Part shown: in pieces, positions 18,975-29,677 of the stretch
How positions within the stretch are numbered: position 1 is the stretch's first letter
How the letters are laid out: each line of letters begins with the position of its first letter
Assembly (NCBI GenBank): GCA_001872735.1
Contig: MNWT01000016.1
Location: 1-64,000 of the forward strand
Length of the DNA: 64,000 bases
Origin: Verrucomicrobia bacterium CG1_02_43_26
Lineage (GTDB): Bacteria > Verrucomicrobiota > Verrucomicrobiia > Opitutales > CG1-02-43-26
Direction of reading: 5' to 3'
Position numbers and translations under genes: made by a program
Notes under the pieces: model-generated
The model's database searches: none
Told to the model about the DNA's origin: nothing
Seen by the model: the letters and a program-made list of their open reading frames with translations, nothing else

Positions 18975-20195
18975 TTAAACTTTTCCAACTTTAAACGGAG
19001 AACGCGTAATAGGCCGCTCGTTTTTTGGGAAACAGATTTTGGCAACTGCCTGTTCGAAATCGCTAGCACCATCTAAGATATCGATTTCCATACGTAGATA
19101 GTAAAACGGTATATCAGCCTTAAAAAAATGAGGAATGCGAACTGCATCCTTTTCGGTAGTCACTATAGCTTCTATGCCAGCCTCCTTGGCCTCTATAAAT
19201 ATATGCTCGAGTTCTTCGTATGAAAAGCGGTGGTGGTCTATAAAACGCTTTGTATAGGAAAGCTGAATGCCGATGGATTTAAAAAATTTCTCAAAACTTT
19301 CCGGAACAGCAATTCCACTGAACGTGCCTACCCGCTTCCCTTTTAGAGCAGATAGCTCCAGGCGCTCGCCACTAGAGACAGAGCAAAAATAACGCGGTTT
19401 GTGCGTACACTCAATAAGATCTACAGACGAATTATACTTGCGGATAGTGGCGTTTAGCGCTTCGTCTGGCGTACCGTCTGATTTTGTTAGAAAAATGTAA
19501 GAAGCCCGTTTTAGGTGCCGAATGGGTTCTCGGAGAATACCTCGAGGAAGGAGATGGCGATTACCGAATGGATTGGTTTTATCAATCAGAAGAAGGTTTA
19601 AACGGCCACGAAGGGGCAGATATTGAAAACCATCATCGAGAATAAGCGTATCCGCCCCAAATTTCTGGATCGCATAAAGGCCGGCCTTGACTCGATTTTT
19701 ATCCACGAGGACAATCACCCCCGGGAGGTTGCGCGCCAGCATATAGGGCTCATCACCCGCGACATCAGAGTCAAGGAGAACAGAATGACCATCACTGACA
19801 ATTTTAGGCGGAACGGGATCTTTGGACGTAAACCAGCGATAGCATTTTTTAGCAAGTGAATCGGAACGACTTTTGTAACCTCGACTGAGGATAGCAACTC
19901 GCCTACCTTGTTCTTGAAGACTGCGAGCAAATTTTTCCACAACAGGTGTCTTTCCGGTACCCCCGACTGTTAAATTACCCACCACAACAACCAGACAGCC
20001 CAATGGGCGTGATCTAAATATGCCTTTTCTGTATAAAAGGTAGCGGAATTGGACAATGCCTCGGAAAAGCGTTGAAAGGGATCGAAGAAAGGTAGAAAAG
20101 CAATGAATAGCAAATGTAGGTTCGCGCCTGTCGTAGATGACATCCGTCACGAACTGCTCGAAATTTTCCCATTTACTATTGAGCCACGAAATCAT
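18975..20195 (-). CDS. lpxK: Tetraacyldisaccharide 4'-kinase (lipid A biosynthesis)
   Basis: LpxK phosphorylates the 4' position of the lipid A disaccharide on the inner face of the cytoplasmic membrane. The P-loop region [19 protein letters not shown] is diagnostic, followed by [28 protein letters not shown] (DDGFQ signature), and [10 protein letters not shown] near the C-terminus. At 406 residues it is somewhat longer than the usual 320-350, mainly from an N-terminal extension of about 55 residues and a short tail. It shows, with lpxI at the right edge, that the organism makes lipid A. It is divergent from the aminotransferase gene. Confidence 0.93.
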   Translation of the reverse strand: MISWLNSKWENFEQFVTDVIYDRREPTFAIHCFSTFLRSLSTLFRGIVQFRYLLYRKGIFRSRPLGCLVVVVGNLTVGGTGKTPVVEKFARSLQEQGRRVAILSRGYKSRSDSLAKKCYRWFTSKDPVPPKIVSDGHSVLLDSDVAGDEPYMLARNLPGVIVLVDKNRVKAGLYAIQKFGADTLILDDGFQYLPLRGRLNLLLIDKTNPFGNRHLLPRGILREPIRHLKRASYIFLTKSDGTPDEALNATIRKYNSSVDLIECTHKPRYFCSVSSGERLELSALKGKRVGTFSGIAVPESFEKFFKSIGIQLSYTKRFIDHHRFSYEELEHIFIEAKEAGIEAIVTTEKDAVRIPHFFKADIPFYYLRMEIDILDGASDFEQAVAKICFPKNERPITRSPFKVGKV

Positions 20196-20281
20196 ATATC
20201 TTTGTTTGAGGCTAACCGTTGCAAACGTAGGCCGAGATAGAGGTGTTATAAATTAACATGTAAATTTTAGAACTTTAAGTA

Positions 20282-21370
20282 ATGTATTACAAGCTTTTCA
20301 TACCTGGCCCAATAGCAGTCTCCCCAAAAACATATCAAGCAATGGCAAAGCCACTGGTAGGCCACAGAAGTCCAGACTTTGTGCAATTATACCAAAAAAT
20401 GCAGCCGAAGTTGCAAGCATTGTATTATACAAAAGACCCCGTTTACATTAGCACGAGTAGCTCATGGGGTGTGATGGAATCAGCTGTCAGGAATTTGTGT
20501 CGGAAAAAAGTACTAAACTGCATGAGCGGAGCTTTTTCAGACAAATGGCATGAGGTGAGCCTACGATGTGGGCTAGACGCAGGAAAACTACAATACGAAT
20601 GGGGAACGGCCGTAAAACCGGAAGACGTACGCAAAGCCCTTCAAACAGGCGAGTATGACGCAATCACGCTTATCCATAACGAGACTTCAACTGGTACCAT
20701 GAACCCACTAGCGGAAATCATGGCTGTCGTCAGAGAATTCCCTGAAGTGATGAGTATTGTGGACACCGTAAGCTCGTTCACCGTACAAGCCATTGAAAAA
20801 GACAATCTGGGCATTGATGTCATTTTAGCAGGCTCACAAAAGGCATTAGCTTTACCCCCCGGAATAGCTCTGTTCTCTGTTTCTCAACGAGCATTAAAGA
20901 AAGCTGAGACGATTAGCGGGCGTGGCTATTATTTTGATTTTCTTGAATTCCATAAAAACCACGAAAAAGGCATGACGCCGAGCACACCAAATATATCCCT
21001 TATTTACGGCCTGGAATCAAAGCTAGATGATATTTTTGAAGAAGGGCTTGAAAATCGTTATGCTCGCCATAAACGGTTGAACCATGCAGTGCGTGATTGG
21101 GTAAAGCGAAATGGGTTTGAACTATTCCCTGAAGATGAAAAATATGGCTCAATTGGCTTAAATTGTATAAAGAACATACGAGAGATTGATATTGTCGCAT
21201 TAAACAAAGCCTTGAAAGAACGCTACCAGTGCGTGATTGATACCGGCTACGGTAAACTGAAAGGAAAAGCGTTTCGGATATCTAATATGGGAGACGAGAC
21301 CGATGAGACGATTGACACTTTATTAAGTCAAATAGAGGGCTTGATTCACGAGTTTGTTGCGGTTAGATAG
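20282..21370 (+). CDS. Class V PLP-dependent aminotransferase (alanine-glyoxylate/serine-pyruvate type)
   Basis: A fold-type I PLP enzyme of 362 residues. It starts KLFIPGPIAVSPKT, has GHRSPDF early, HNETSTGTMNPL and DTVSSF around the cofactor site, and the PLP lysine in LAGSQKALALPPG. The C-terminal FRISNMGDETDE segment is typical of the SPT/AGT subgroup and of aminotransferases that take over phosphoserine or serine-glyoxylate reactions. The exact amino donor is not deducible. It may serve serine/glycine metabolism. It is convergent with glnA, 58 bases apart. Confidence 0.82.
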   Translation: MYYKLFIPGPIAVSPKTYQAMAKPLVGHRSPDFVQLYQKMQPKLQALYYTKDPVYISTSSSWGVMESAVRNLCRKKVLNCMSGAFSDKWHEVSLRCGLDAGKLQYEWGTAVKPEDVRKALQTGEYDAITLIHNETSTGTMNPLAEIMAVVREFPEVMSIVDTVSSFTVQAIEKDNLGIDVILAGSQKALALPPGIALFSVSQRALKKAETISGRGYYFDFLEFHKNHEKGMTPSTPNISLIYGLESKLDDIFEEGLENRYARHKRLNHAVRDWVKRNGFELFPEDEKYGSIGLNCIKNIREIDIVALNKALKERYQCVIDTGYGKLKGKAFRISNMGDETDETIDTLLSQIEGLIHEFVAVR

Positions 21371-21428
21371 CAAACTTCCCCAAGCCTCTGTCCAAATCAA
21401 ATCAGAGAATACGTTTTATGCGTGCGCC

Positions 21429-22841
21429 CTAAATATCGTAATATAGGTTGTACTCATACGGGTGCGGCCGTAGACGTATAGCATCATATTCCTTCATTTT
21501 CAGCTCAATAAAGTTGTGGATGAAGTCCTCGGTAAAAACCTCTCCCTTGGTAAGGAAAGCGTGATCGGCTTGAAGTGCTTCTAGGGAACCACGAAGCGAG
21601 TCCGGAACAAAATTAAGCTGTTTAGCTTCTTCGGGGGGAAGATCGTATAGATTTTTGTCCATCGGTTCACCGGGATCAATTTTATTGTCGATACCATCAA
21701 GTGCTGCCATCATGAGAGCTGAATAAGCGAGATAAGGGTTAGCAGAAGGATCCGGACAACGAAACTCGATGCGCTTTGATTTTGGGCTATTTTCGTAAGT
21801 GGGGATACGGCAAATAGCTGAACGGTTTCTTGCTGAATAAGCCAGCGTTACCGGAGCCTCATATCCGGGTACAAGTCGCTTATAGCTATTGTTAGTCGGG
21901 TTACAAATTGCGCATAGAGCCGAAGCGTGTTTAAGGATACCCCCTATCATCCAGATGGCTTCTTTACTGAGGCCTGCATAGCCATCCCCAGCCATAATTG
22001 TTTTATTCTTTTTCCAGAAAGACATATGGATGTGCATGCCCGAACCATTGTCTCCAAAAATTGGCTTTGGCATAAATGTAGCCGTTTTGCCATGCTGATA
22101 GGCGACATTTTTGACAATATACTTATAAAGGCACATGTGGTCTGCCATTTTGAGGAGCGTATCATAACGAAGATCAATCTCACATTGGCCTGCTGTAGCA
22201 ACCTCGTGGTGTTGACGCTCGATATTCATACCCAGCTCAATCATGGTGAGGACCATTTCGTTACGGATATCCATCAGTTTATCTGATGGCGGGACAGGCA
22301 TGTAGCCCCCTTTATTACGAATTTTGTAAGCAAGATTAGAGAAACCATCGTCACCTGCCGTTCCCCAAGCACCTTCTTCTGAATCCACTGCATAAAAAGA
22401 ATGGTGGTCATCAGATGCATAGCGAACATCATCAAAGATAAAGAATTCAGATTCTGGGCCAAAATAAGCAGTATCCGCAAAACCGGTTGATTTTAGGTAT
22501 TCCTGAGCTTTTTTCGCAATGCCACGAGGCGAGCGGTCATAGGGCTCTCTTGTGATAGGATCTTCAATATCACAAATGATGCTCAATGTATTAACCTCTA
22601 CAAAGGGGTCTACAAAAGCTGTTTCCGGATCAGGAAGAACAAGCATATCGGAAGCCTCAATGCCTTTCCATCCACGAATGGAGGATCCATCGAAACCAAA
22701 ACCGTCTTTAAAAGCGGTTTCCGTGAGCTCAGAAACAGGGACTGTGAAATGGTGCCAGGAACCATGAATATCACAAAATTTGAGATCTACGACTTTTACG
22801 TTATCAGCTTTGGCGCGTGCTATAATTTCTTTTGCGTGCAT
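21429..22841 (-). CDS. glnA: Glutamine synthetase type I
   Basis: GlnA makes glutamine from glutamate, ammonia and ATP in the cytoplasm and is the main entry of ammonia. The 470 residues show the GFDGSSIRGW latch segment, FGPESEFFIFDDVR with metal-binding Glu residues, NGSGMHIHMSFW, NPTNNSYKRLVPGYEAPV and RIEFRCPDPSANPYLA. NLYDLPPEEAK contains the tyrosine adenylylated by GlnE in enteric bacteria, so this form may be adenylylated if GlnE exists. A near-perfect -10 lies upstream. Length is typical of the dodecameric GSI-beta form. Confidence 0.96.
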   Translation of the reverse strand: MHAKEIIARAKADNVKVVDLKFCDIHGSWHHFTVPVSELTETAFKDGFGFDGSSIRGWKGIEASDMLVLPDPETAFVDPFVEVNTLSIICDIEDPITREPYDRSPRGIAKKAQEYLKSTGFADTAYFGPESEFFIFDDVRYASDDHHSFYAVDSEEGAWGTAGDDGFSNLAYKIRNKGGYMPVPPSDKLMDIRNEMVLTMIELGMNIERQHHEVATAGQCEIDLRYDTLLKMADHMCLYKYIVKNVAYQHGKTATFMPKPIFGDNGSGMHIHMSFWKKNKTIMAGDGYAGLSKEAIWMIGGILKHASALCAICNPTNNSYKRLVPGYEAPVTLAYSARNRSAICRIPTYENSPKSKRIEFRCPDPSANPYLAYSALMMAALDGIDNKIDPGEPMDKNLYDLPPEEAKQLNFVPDSLRGSLEALQADHAFLTKGEVFTEDFIHNFIELKMKEYDAIRLRPHPYEYNLYYDI

Positions 22842-22868
22842 AAAATAGGGGAATGGGTTTGCTCATTT

Positions 22869-22899
22869 ATTATAGAACATAGTTGGGGTAATGAGGCAA
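22869..22899 (-). promoter_or_regulatory. Candidate glnA promoter
   Basis: On the minus strand a perfect -10 TATAAT (22869-22874) lies 27 bases before the glnA ATG, with TTGCCT (22894-22899) 19 bases upstream as a weak -35. The spacer is longer than ideal, so an activator may assist. Confidence 0.45.
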
Positions 22900-22965
22900 A
22901 TTCAATTTTCGTTGGGAAATAAAATGATTTTGGATCTGCAGAAATTTACATTAACCAAGAAAACA

Positions 22966-22996
22966 CAAAAAAAGCGGGCACTCATAAGCGCCCGCT
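22966..22996 (-). terminator. Intrinsic terminator downstream of icd
   Basis: On the minus strand AGCGGGC (22990-22996) pairs with GCCCGCT (22973-22979) and is followed by seven T residues. It lies 29 bases after the icd stop and ends the transcript before the glnA promoter. Confidence 0.85.
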
Positions 22997-23024
22997 GAAA
23001 TTTGTAGTAGTAAATAAAAAGCCC

Positions 23025-24503
23025 CTACTCGCCTTGCGCCTTAGTGAAGGCTTCTTTGCCATCAAAAGTACATAGGTGTTCGGTTTTAATGAAGTCTACC
23101 TTTTTGTCATCGAGCCTGCTGAGCAAATCAATAACGCGCCTGTGAGTGCATTCATGACCTTCTGCCATCACAAAACGGCAGGCATAGTGGTCTCCACATA
23201 AGGTCTCCGGACTAAACGTTGGCCAGACGGTCATACCACGAGTAGCAACAAGCGAAAGGTTGAGTTTTCCATCTTGGCAAGATTTCATGAGTTCGGCTAA
23301 TTTTTCAGGCGATTCATGGAATTCCACAAAGACATCCACACCAATAAGCTTTTTATCCGTTGGTACCGAAACCGAGACTTTGTGGTGCTCAATTTGAGCT
23401 GAACTTGTTGTGGTGTAAGTAACCGGATGCAGTGTTTCTGGTTTTTGGCCTAGCCGAGCAACAACAGCTTGCGCAAACTCTTTCGTGCCGACCTTTTGCT
23501 TACTGACGGATTCGTTGTAGATATCGTAGGTGTGAATGCCATCTTCAATGGTTTTTAGCCACGCATTGTGAGCCCGTTCAGCGACTTCGCGTTGGTTGAT
23601 ATGAAGCAACATCATAATAGAGCCCAGGAAAAGACCAGACGGGTTCGCTAAGTTTTGCCCAGCGCGTCTTGGAGCTGAACCATGAATAGCCTCAAACATA
23701 GAAAAATGCTCTCCAATGTTTGCAGAACCTGCCAGGCCAACGGAACCTGCTATTTGAGCCGCGACATCGCTTAAAATATCACCATACAGATTAGGCAGAA
23801 CAAGGACATCGAAAATTTCCGGTGTATCTGCCAGTTTTGCGGCTCCGATATCCACAATCCAGTGTTCCTTTTCGATTTGCGGGTATTCCTCTCCTATTTC
23901 TTCAAAAATCTTGCGGAAGAGGCCATCTGCCATCTTCATGATGTTATCTTTCGTAAAACAGGTTACTTTCTTACGATTATTGGAAACAGCATATTCAAAA
24001 GCGTATCGGACAATGCGCTCTGTGCCCGGACGGGTGATCAGCTTGAGGCACTGAACAACATCCGGTGTTTGCTGGTGCTCGATGCCCGCATAAAGATCCT
24101 CTTCATTTTCACGAACTACAACAACGTCCATATTCGGGTGCTTTGTGTGAACGAACGGGAAATAAGAAACACAAGGACGAACGTTAGCATAGAGACCGAA
24201 TGTTTTACGCGTTGTCACGTTCAAACTTTTATATCCCCCACCTTGAGGTGTCGTGATAGGAGCTTTAAGGAAAACTTTGTTCGCGCGGAGGATATCCCAA
24301 GCACTGGGTTCAACACCGGAAGCGTTTCCCTGAAGATACATTTCCTCGCCTATTTTAATATTAGTAATGTCTAATTGGGCACCCGCTTCTTTCAGTATAT
24401 GAAGCGTAGCATCCATAATTTCTGGGCCGATACCGTCGCCCTTTGCAACTGTTATGGGTGTTTTAGTCATGGTAAGATTATTATTCATAGTAACAGAATC
24501 CAT
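23025..24503 (-). CDS. icd: NADP-type isocitrate dehydrogenase, Thermus-like long form
   Basis: This TCA-cycle enzyme decarboxylates isocitrate to 2-oxoglutarate. The N-terminal core carries PITVAKGDGIGPEIM, LFLKAPITTPQGGG-type substrate loop residues, LNVTTRKTFGLYANVRPC and VVVRENEEDLYAGIEH, then LPNLYGDILSDVAAQIAGS and IHGSAPRRAGQNLANP. After about residue 340 comes a C-terminal extension of roughly 150 residues (VDVFVEFHESPEKLAELMK). A protein near 490 residues with this extension matches the Thermus/bacteroidal-type homodimeric IDH. ATGs at 24503 and 24488 are both possible. The gene starts 25 bases after the histidine kinase stop, so it may be read from the signalling operon. Confidence 0.9.
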   Translation of the reverse strand: MDSVTMNNNLTMTKTPITVAKGDGIGPEIMDATLHILKEAGAQLDITNIKIGEEMYLQGNASGVEPSAWDILRANKVFLKAPITTPQGGGYKSLNVTTRKTFGLYANVRPCVSYFPFVHTKHPNMDVVVVRENEEDLYAGIEHQQTPDVVQCLKLITRPGTERIVRYAFEYAVSNNRKKVTCFTKDNIMKMADGLFRKIFEEIGEEYPQIEKEHWIVDIGAAKLADTPEIFDVLVLPNLYGDILSDVAAQIAGSVGLAGSANIGEHFSMFEAIHGSAPRRAGQNLANPSGLFLGSIMMLLHINQREVAERAHNAWLKTIEDGIHTYDIYNESVSKQKVGTKEFAQAVVARLGQKPETLHPVTYTTTSSAQIEHHKVSVSVPTDKKLIGVDVFVEFHESPEKLAELMKSCQDGKLNLSLVATRGMTVWPTFSPETLCGDHYACRFVMAEGHECTHRRVIDLLSRLDDKKVDFIKTEHLCTFDGKEAFTKAQGE

Positions 24504-24528
24504 AAAACGAGGTTAGGAAGTCAAGCTA

Positions 24529-26451
24529 TTAAGCGGATTGAGTATCTGAAGATATCTCTTCTTGCCGGCTTGCCATGAGAACTTCTTTGGAAAGAATCGG
24601 AAAGAACACATTAAACGTAGTACCCTTACCCAATTCGCTTTCCACTTCTATATAGCCTTTGCACTGTTTAACAATGCCGTACACAGTGGATAACCCAAGT
24701 CCGGTACCCTCTCCGATTGCCTTAGTGGTGAAGAAGGGGTCAAAAATGTGCTTTTTTGTCGCCTCATCGATGCCGGTACCATTATCAGAAACTGAGAGCA
24801 GAACATACTTTGCCACACTGGGAGGTCTCGAATTTAATTTTTCTCGATGAGCATCAATTTGCTTTATATTGAAGGTGATAATCCCTCCTTTGGGCATGGC
24901 ATCTCGAGAATTTACAGATAAGTTGAGTAAAATTTGGTCGATATGGCCAGGCTCGGCATAAATAGTAGGGATGGGTTCTTCAATGTTTGTTTCTAAAGTA
25001 ACATTGTGGGGAAAAACACGCTGTAGCATGTCTTTTGTGCCCGTAACTGCTTTTGCAAGATCGATCTCCTGAAGGGACTTGGGTTCTCTGCGAGAAAATG
25101 TCATTAGCTGCGCAACAAGCTGTGTGCCTTTTTTTGCAGCATCGAGGATATTGTTGCTATATTTGAGCAGGGGGTCCTCCGGAGGTAGCTTCAAGTTCAA
25201 GAGTTCGGCATAGGCAGAGATAACAGCCAGGAGGTTATTAAAATCATGAGCAACTCCTCCAGCAAGGCGGCCAATCGCTTCCACTTTTTGGGAACGACTG
25301 ATGCTCTCTTCCATTTTTCGAATTTGGGTAACGTCTCTAACGGTATAAACGTTATGGATGAGGTTACCATCGAAGGAGTAGACGCTGGCAGAACTCCAGA
25401 GTGCAAAAAATTCGTCTCCGTTTTTTTGGTAGTTTACATATTCGCCTTCGAAGTTAGCATTACGAGCTATTTTGGTCGTTAAATCAGGATTTGTTTTTTC
25501 ACCACAGAGAATATCGATCGACTTACCGATCACTTCATCTTTCGAGTATCCCGTAATCTGAGCAAAACACTCGTTCACATAGATCAAAGTCGGCATATCG
25601 CCTGAAAAATTTACATTTGTGATAATAACAGCTTCATCAATACTTTCCAGGGCTGCTGCCATCATCCGAATGCGCTTTTCTGAGTGGTACTGCGATGTGC
25701 AGTCTTTTAAAAGCAAAACATAACCGTTCTTAACATCGTCATCGCGATCGTAAAGAATAGATTTTGAAAAGTAGACGTACCGTTCATCTTCATTTGCAGA
25801 GCGAAGAACGAATGGCTGAGAGGTGTCAAAAAGTTTAGAATCCACGATTGCTATTTTAAGTGGATTTTCAATTTTCTTTTGTGAAACACGGTGATAGAGA
25901 TGAAGGACATCTCCCACACGCTTACCTTTTATATCGGAAGCGTCTTTTCTCAGGAGAGATGCCGCAGCTGGGTTTATATACGTAATATTACCATCGAGAT
26001 CAGTAGAAATAATAGCATCATGGAGCGCTTCAAGGGTAACGGAAAGACGTTGCTCACTTGCTTGAAGACTTTTATATAAATTTGCTTTAAACAAACCGAG
26101 CTCAAGCGCTACGGAGACATTTTGCTCGGTAAACGGTTTAATAATATAACCAAAGGGATCTGTGAGTTTTGCGCGCTCAAACGTTCTTTGGCTGGAAGAC
26201 GCGGTGAGGTAGATGATCGGTATATTCTTGCGCTTATGAATCTCTGATGCCGTTTCAATACCATCCATGGGGCCCTGGATGGAAATATCCATCATAATAA
26301 TGTCTGGCTCATGGGTCCGCAACATATGAATAGCGTCTTTCCCTGAACTCGCATGATCAAGTACCTCGCAACCAATCTTCTTCAAGATGGCACTGAGAAT
26401 TTTTACAGAATTGGGTTCATCCTCAACAATAAGTACTTTTGCGTTTTCCAT
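24529..26451 (-). CDS. Hybrid sensor histidine kinase with N-terminal receiver and PAS domains
   Basis: Domains in order are an N-terminal receiver (about 1-120; phospho-Asp55 in MMDISIQG, IKPF lysine), a PAS domain (about 130-255), a second PAS plus PAC (about 265-390; ITGYSKDEVIGKSI), HisKA with His402 in GGVAHDFNNLL, and HATPase_c with NLSVNSRDAMP, SDNGTGID and GTGLGLSTVYGI. The HDFNN phosphorylation box is typical of soluble kinases with this layout. No membrane segment is seen, so it senses a cytoplasmic cue or accepts a phosphate on its receiver. It is the last kinase gene of the four-gene operon; the receiver protein gene starts 16 bases away. Confidence 0.9.
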   Translation of the reverse strand: MENAKVLIVEDEPNSVKILSAILKKIGCEVLDHASSGKDAIHMLRTHEPDIIMMDISIQGPMDGIETASEIHKRKNIPIIYLTASSSQRTFERAKLTDPFGYIIKPFTEQNVSVALELGLFKANLYKSLQASEQRLSVTLEALHDAIISTDLDGNITYINPAAASLLRKDASDIKGKRVGDVLHLYHRVSQKKIENPLKIAIVDSKLFDTSQPFVLRSANEDERYVYFSKSILYDRDDDVKNGYVLLLKDCTSQYHSEKRIRMMAAALESIDEAVIITNVNFSGDMPTLIYVNECFAQITGYSKDEVIGKSIDILCGEKTNPDLTTKIARNANFEGEYVNYQKNGDEFFALWSSASVYSFDGNLIHNVYTVRDVTQIRKMEESISRSQKVEAIGRLAGGVAHDFNNLLAVISAYAELLNLKLPPEDPLLKYSNNILDAAKKGTQLVAQLMTFSRREPKSLQEIDLAKAVTGTKDMLQRVFPHNVTLETNIEEPIPTIYAEPGHIDQILLNLSVNSRDAMPKGGIITFNIKQIDAHREKLNSRPPSVAKYVLLSVSDNGTGIDEATKKHIFDPFFTTKAIGEGTGLGLSTVYGIVKQCKGYIEVESELGKGTTFNVFFPILSKEVLMASRQEEISSDTQSA

Positions 26452-26467
26452 GAGAATTGTAACAGAG

Positions 26468-27730
26468 TTAGTAGTAAGTAAGAATACGTTCAGGGATAGG
26501 CTCTACAAGATTGTGTTCCCGAAGTTTTCTCAGGGTAACAAGATCAAGCATATGGTTTTCGGGGAGCAATAATACTCCATTTGGAGTATGTATTCCTTGC
26601 GCTAAAACCATGCCTGGAGTGAGCTCGGACAATAAGATCTCTTTTACTTTAGGCGGTAATTTAACGAGATGAGTAACCTTAAGGAAAAGTCTCGCTGCCT
26701 CAGGTTCAAATGCTTTATCAGAAAGCCTCAGTATTTCATCCACCGCATCTTGTCGAGATAGGCCGGATTCAACATAAAAGACTGCAACCGCCAGAAGCCG
26801 TGCCGGTTTAGGGATATTTTCAGCCGCAAGTCCATCAGGGTAACCGGAACCATCCCAACGCTCATGGTGCGCACGTATAGTAATGCCAACAGATTCAAAT
26901 TTATCAACAAAACCGGCAAACGTTTGCCCGTAAATCGGGTGGTTTTTTATCAACGCCAGCTCATGCGGCTCCAATGAAGACGGATGCTGCACGGAACGAT
27001 TAACCACATCTCTTCGTATACCGATAAGGCCAATATTATGAAGCCAAGAACTAATTTGCAGGACGCGTTTTTCATCATCATCCAAATAATCAGAATCTGA
27101 TAGCAATTTGCAGATATCTACAATTGTCTTGGTTTGTTTGCCTAAGATAGGGTGAAAAGTGCTTAAAATTCGAAAACACAGCTCGACTGATTGTTGAAAA
27201 TTCTTATGAAGCACTTCGTGAGCCTCATCCAACTCCTTATTATTGTCAGCAAGATCAACAACCTGTTTTTTTAACTCCGCATTGGCCCTTGCGAGCTCTT
27301 CGTTGAGGCGACTGGTTTCTTCCTGCAGGCGCTGGTTCTGAGTCAGGAGTTCATTGCGTTGCACAGCGTTTTTGATGGTAGCAAGCAATTCTTCGCGCAC
27401 CCAGGGCTTGGCAAGGAAACGGAAAATTTCGCCTTTGTTCACAGCATCAATAATGGTTTTAAGCGTGAGAACCCCTGTAATCAGGATACGCGCAGCGTTA
27501 GGTTGTATTTCTTTCGCTTTAGCAAGAAATTCAAGACCGGTCATAACTGGCATTTGCTGGTCTGATATAATAACAGAGAAGGGCTGGCTTTTCAGATTTT
27601 CAAAAGCCTTTTCGGCTGTATCAACCGGAATAACGTTATAACCTTCAATTTTAAGGGTTTCCTGGATTGCGACCCGGATAATCTCATCATCGTCCAAAAC
27701 AAGAATTGGAAGGGGGTGATGGCTATTCAT
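26468..27730 (-). CDS. Response regulator with coiled coil and degenerate HD-GYP domain
   Basis: The receiver covers about 1-125 with Asp57 in [13 protein letters not shown] and the Lys in FLAKPW. A Glu/Asn-rich coiled coil follows (about 125-180), then an HD-GYP-type domain (about 185-390). In active HD-GYP phosphodiesterases, which cleave cyclic di-GMP, the domain reads HDxGK. Here it reads HNIGL (His231, Asn232). The later DVFDAL-type metal Asp is replaced in [12 protein letters not shown]. The HPIYG and [14 protein letters not shown] parts are intact. Catalysis is therefore doubtful; a binding or protein-interaction role is more likely. It sits between two histidine kinase genes, 2-16 bases from each. 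Confidence 0.85.
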   Translation of the reverse strand: MNSHHPLPILVLDDDEIIRVAIQETLKIEGYNVIPVDTAEKAFENLKSQPFSVIISDQQMPVMTGLEFLAKAKEIQPNAARILITGVLTLKTIIDAVNKGEIFRFLAKPWVREELLATIKNAVQRNELLTQNQRLQEETSRLNEELARANAELKKQVVDLADNNKELDEAHEVLHKNFQQSVELCFRILSTFHPILGKQTKTIVDICKLLSDSDYLDDDEKRVLQISSWLHNIGLIGIRRDVVNRSVQHPSSLEPHELALIKNHPIYGQTFAGFVDKFESVGITIRAHHERWDGSGYPDGLAAENIPKPARLLAVAVFYVESGLSRQDAVDEILRLSDKAFEPEAARLFLKVTHLVKLPPKVKEILLSELTPGMVLAQGIHTPNGVLLLPENHMLDLVTLRKLREHNLVEPIPERILTYY

Positions 27731-27732
27731 AT

Positions 27733-29667
27733 TTATTTTTTAACAAGGATATTTAGGGAATCGATAATTTGTTGTAGCTTCGTATTTTGTGTAAAAAAGA
27801 ACGTGACAGAATCTTTGATTGCTGAGGGGATTTCTTCGGGGTTACTACCAATAATACTTAAGGTCCTACGCACTTCAGGATAACATTTCTTAAAGTGCTC
27901 AAGCAAGTCTTGAATATTTGGGTCATTTGTTATGCTTATGGCTAAAAATACGTGAGGCAGGGTTCGCGTTTCCGCCATATATTTAATCACTTCAGCAGGG
28001 CTCTGAAAGCAGACAATCCCCCAGCCTTCTTGCCGAACGTGCTCTATTATTTCAAGCTCACTGGGGTCTTGAAAGGCATAAGCAAGTAAAGCTGGCCTGG
28101 ATTCTATAAGACAGTGATCTGCATCACTAGCGCTATCATCTTCCCCTAAATCAGCTAAAGGCAGAAAAATATAGAACGTCGTTTTCTCATTGGGCACGCT
28201 CTGTACGTCAATAAAGCCACCATTGCTTTCGACATATAACTTTGCATTATACAAACCAAAGCCGGAACCTTTTGTTGCTTCTTTGGTAGAGAAAAATGGA
28301 TGGAAAATTTTATTTAAGTGATCCAATGGAATTCCAAAACCTGTATCCGAAAACGAAATCTCAACTCCCTCGCATTTCGCAATTCTAGGACCCGCTAAAG
28401 TTCCTCCATACATTGTTTCACCCGCTTTAATACGGCGAATTTTAATAGAAACTTTTCCATGCTTGTTACCGAGAGCGTGGCTAGCATTCATGGCAAGATT
28501 AAGGATCGTTTGTCGGAATAGGACATCGTCGGTATAGATAGGCAGTTCTTCTCCTGAAAACTCTGTATGCAACTGAATATGCCGGGGAAGAATAATCCTT
28601 ATTAAATCCAATTGCTCACGGATGAGCTGCTCGGCATCGTAATAGTTTCGCGAATTACTTTGTTTTCTATTGAGTTCGATAATCCGTTGGACGATTTGCT
28701 GCGCATCAAGTGCATTCTTTTTTATTTGGCGAAGGCCTTTAAACATCGGGTTACCTTCCTCTATTGTCGAGAAATAGAGCTCGCTGATAGAAAAGATGCC
28801 GGCCATAATATTACTAAAATCGTGCACCAAACCGTTAGTAATCGTAGCAAGCGTTGTTTTCCACGCGCTACTGGAAAGGCTGCTTTCCGCAATGGCCTGG
28901 CGGGTATTATCAACCCATATACCATCGTATTCGATTAATATACCATGAGGAGAAATTTGGGGCGTGCGAATATCCAAGACGTACGCGATGGAGCCTGTTT
29001 CTGGGTTTCTCAAACGATATGAGACACTAAATGGCTTATTAATTTTGGAATTTTTTTCCGTCTCTTTAATATAATAATCTACGTCTTCTTCATGAATGAG
29101 GTTAATAAACCAGGTACAACTTTTTAAATTAATATCCGTACCCGCTATTTTTGAGAATGTAGGCGAAATATAGCTAAACGAAAGATCCGGACGTTGAACA
29201 AAAAAGACACCGGGGAAATTTCGAACATAGTTATTTAAGCGGCTTTCGGCAGCCTGCAGTTTAAGAAATAATTGGGTAACAATTTCAGCTTGGGTGGGTA
29301 ACTCATTTATCGATTTTATTTCCAGAAGATCTTTTTCGTAAATGTGTGGCGATAATGTGGCATAAATTTTTTGACCATGCATCAATGAGCGCAATGCCAT
29401 GCCGTAAGGCAACTGTTCGCCTTCTTCATTGTAAAACGGAAGGAAAAGATGATTAGAGGGCTCCTTAAAAAAATCTTCTGGTAATAGTTTTGCCCACTGG
29501 TGACATATCATCGAAAGAATATCCTTAATATGTTTTCCGTTCAAGTACTCCAATGTAAACCCAATTTCGTGGGCAAATTCATTTTCAGCAATTTCAACAA
29601 TGCCATTATCTGATAAAACAAATTGGCAAAATTCAAATTTTTGGGAAGCAATTGTATTAAGTTCCAT
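27733..29667 (-). CDS. Sensor histidine kinase with PAS and a C-terminal receiver-like domain
   Basis: The 644 residues begin with a PAS-like region (about 15-120). A second PAS (about 150-265; [16 protein letters not shown]) and a HisKA-like helix with His282 in [12 protein letters not shown] follow. The HATPase_c has [20 protein letters not shown] and [11 protein letters not shown]. After about residue 520 comes a receiver-like fold ([18 protein letters not shown]) that lacks a clear phospho-acceptor Asp, so it may be a pseudo-receiver. No transmembrane helix is present. Kinase partners are probably the neighbouring receiver protein and CheB. Confidence 0.87.
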   Translation of the reverse strand: MELNTIASQKFEFCQFVLSDNGIVEIAENEFAHEIGFTLEYLNGKHIKDILSMICHQWAKLLPEDFFKEPSNHLFLPFYNEEGEQLPYGMALRSLMHGQKIYATLSPHIYEKDLLEIKSINELPTQAEIVTQLFLKLQAAESRLNNYVRNFPGVFFVQRPDLSFSYISPTFSKIAGTDINLKSCTWFINLIHEEDVDYYIKETEKNSKINKPFSVSYRLRNPETGSIAYVLDIRTPQISPHGILIEYDGIWVDNTRQAIAESSLSSSAWKTTLATITNGLVHDFSNIMAGIFSISELYFSTIEEGNPMFKGLRQIKKNALDAQQIVQRIIELNRKQSNSRNYYDAEQLIREQLDLIRIILPRHIQLHTEFSGEELPIYTDDVLFRQTILNLAMNASHALGNKHGKVSIKIRRIKAGETMYGGTLAGPRIAKCEGVEISFSDTGFGIPLDHLNKIFHPFFSTKEATKGSGFGLYNAKLYVESNGGFIDVQSVPNEKTTFYIFLPLADLGEDDSASDADHCLIESRPALLAYAFQDPSELEIIEHVRQEGWGIVCFQSPAEVIKYMAETRTLPHVFLAISITNDPNIQDLLEHFKKCYPEVRRTLSIIGSNPEEIPSAIKDSVTFFFTQNTKLQQIIDSLNILVKK

Positions 29668-29677
29668 GGGGTAATAG

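Noticed and set aside
21000..21200. Short minus-strand frames inside the aminotransferase
   Set aside because: They are antisense shadows of a well-supported gene.
20282..21370. Phosphoserine aminotransferase SerC
   Set aside because: The motifs fit the alanine-glyoxylate/serine-pyruvate group better; the function is left open.
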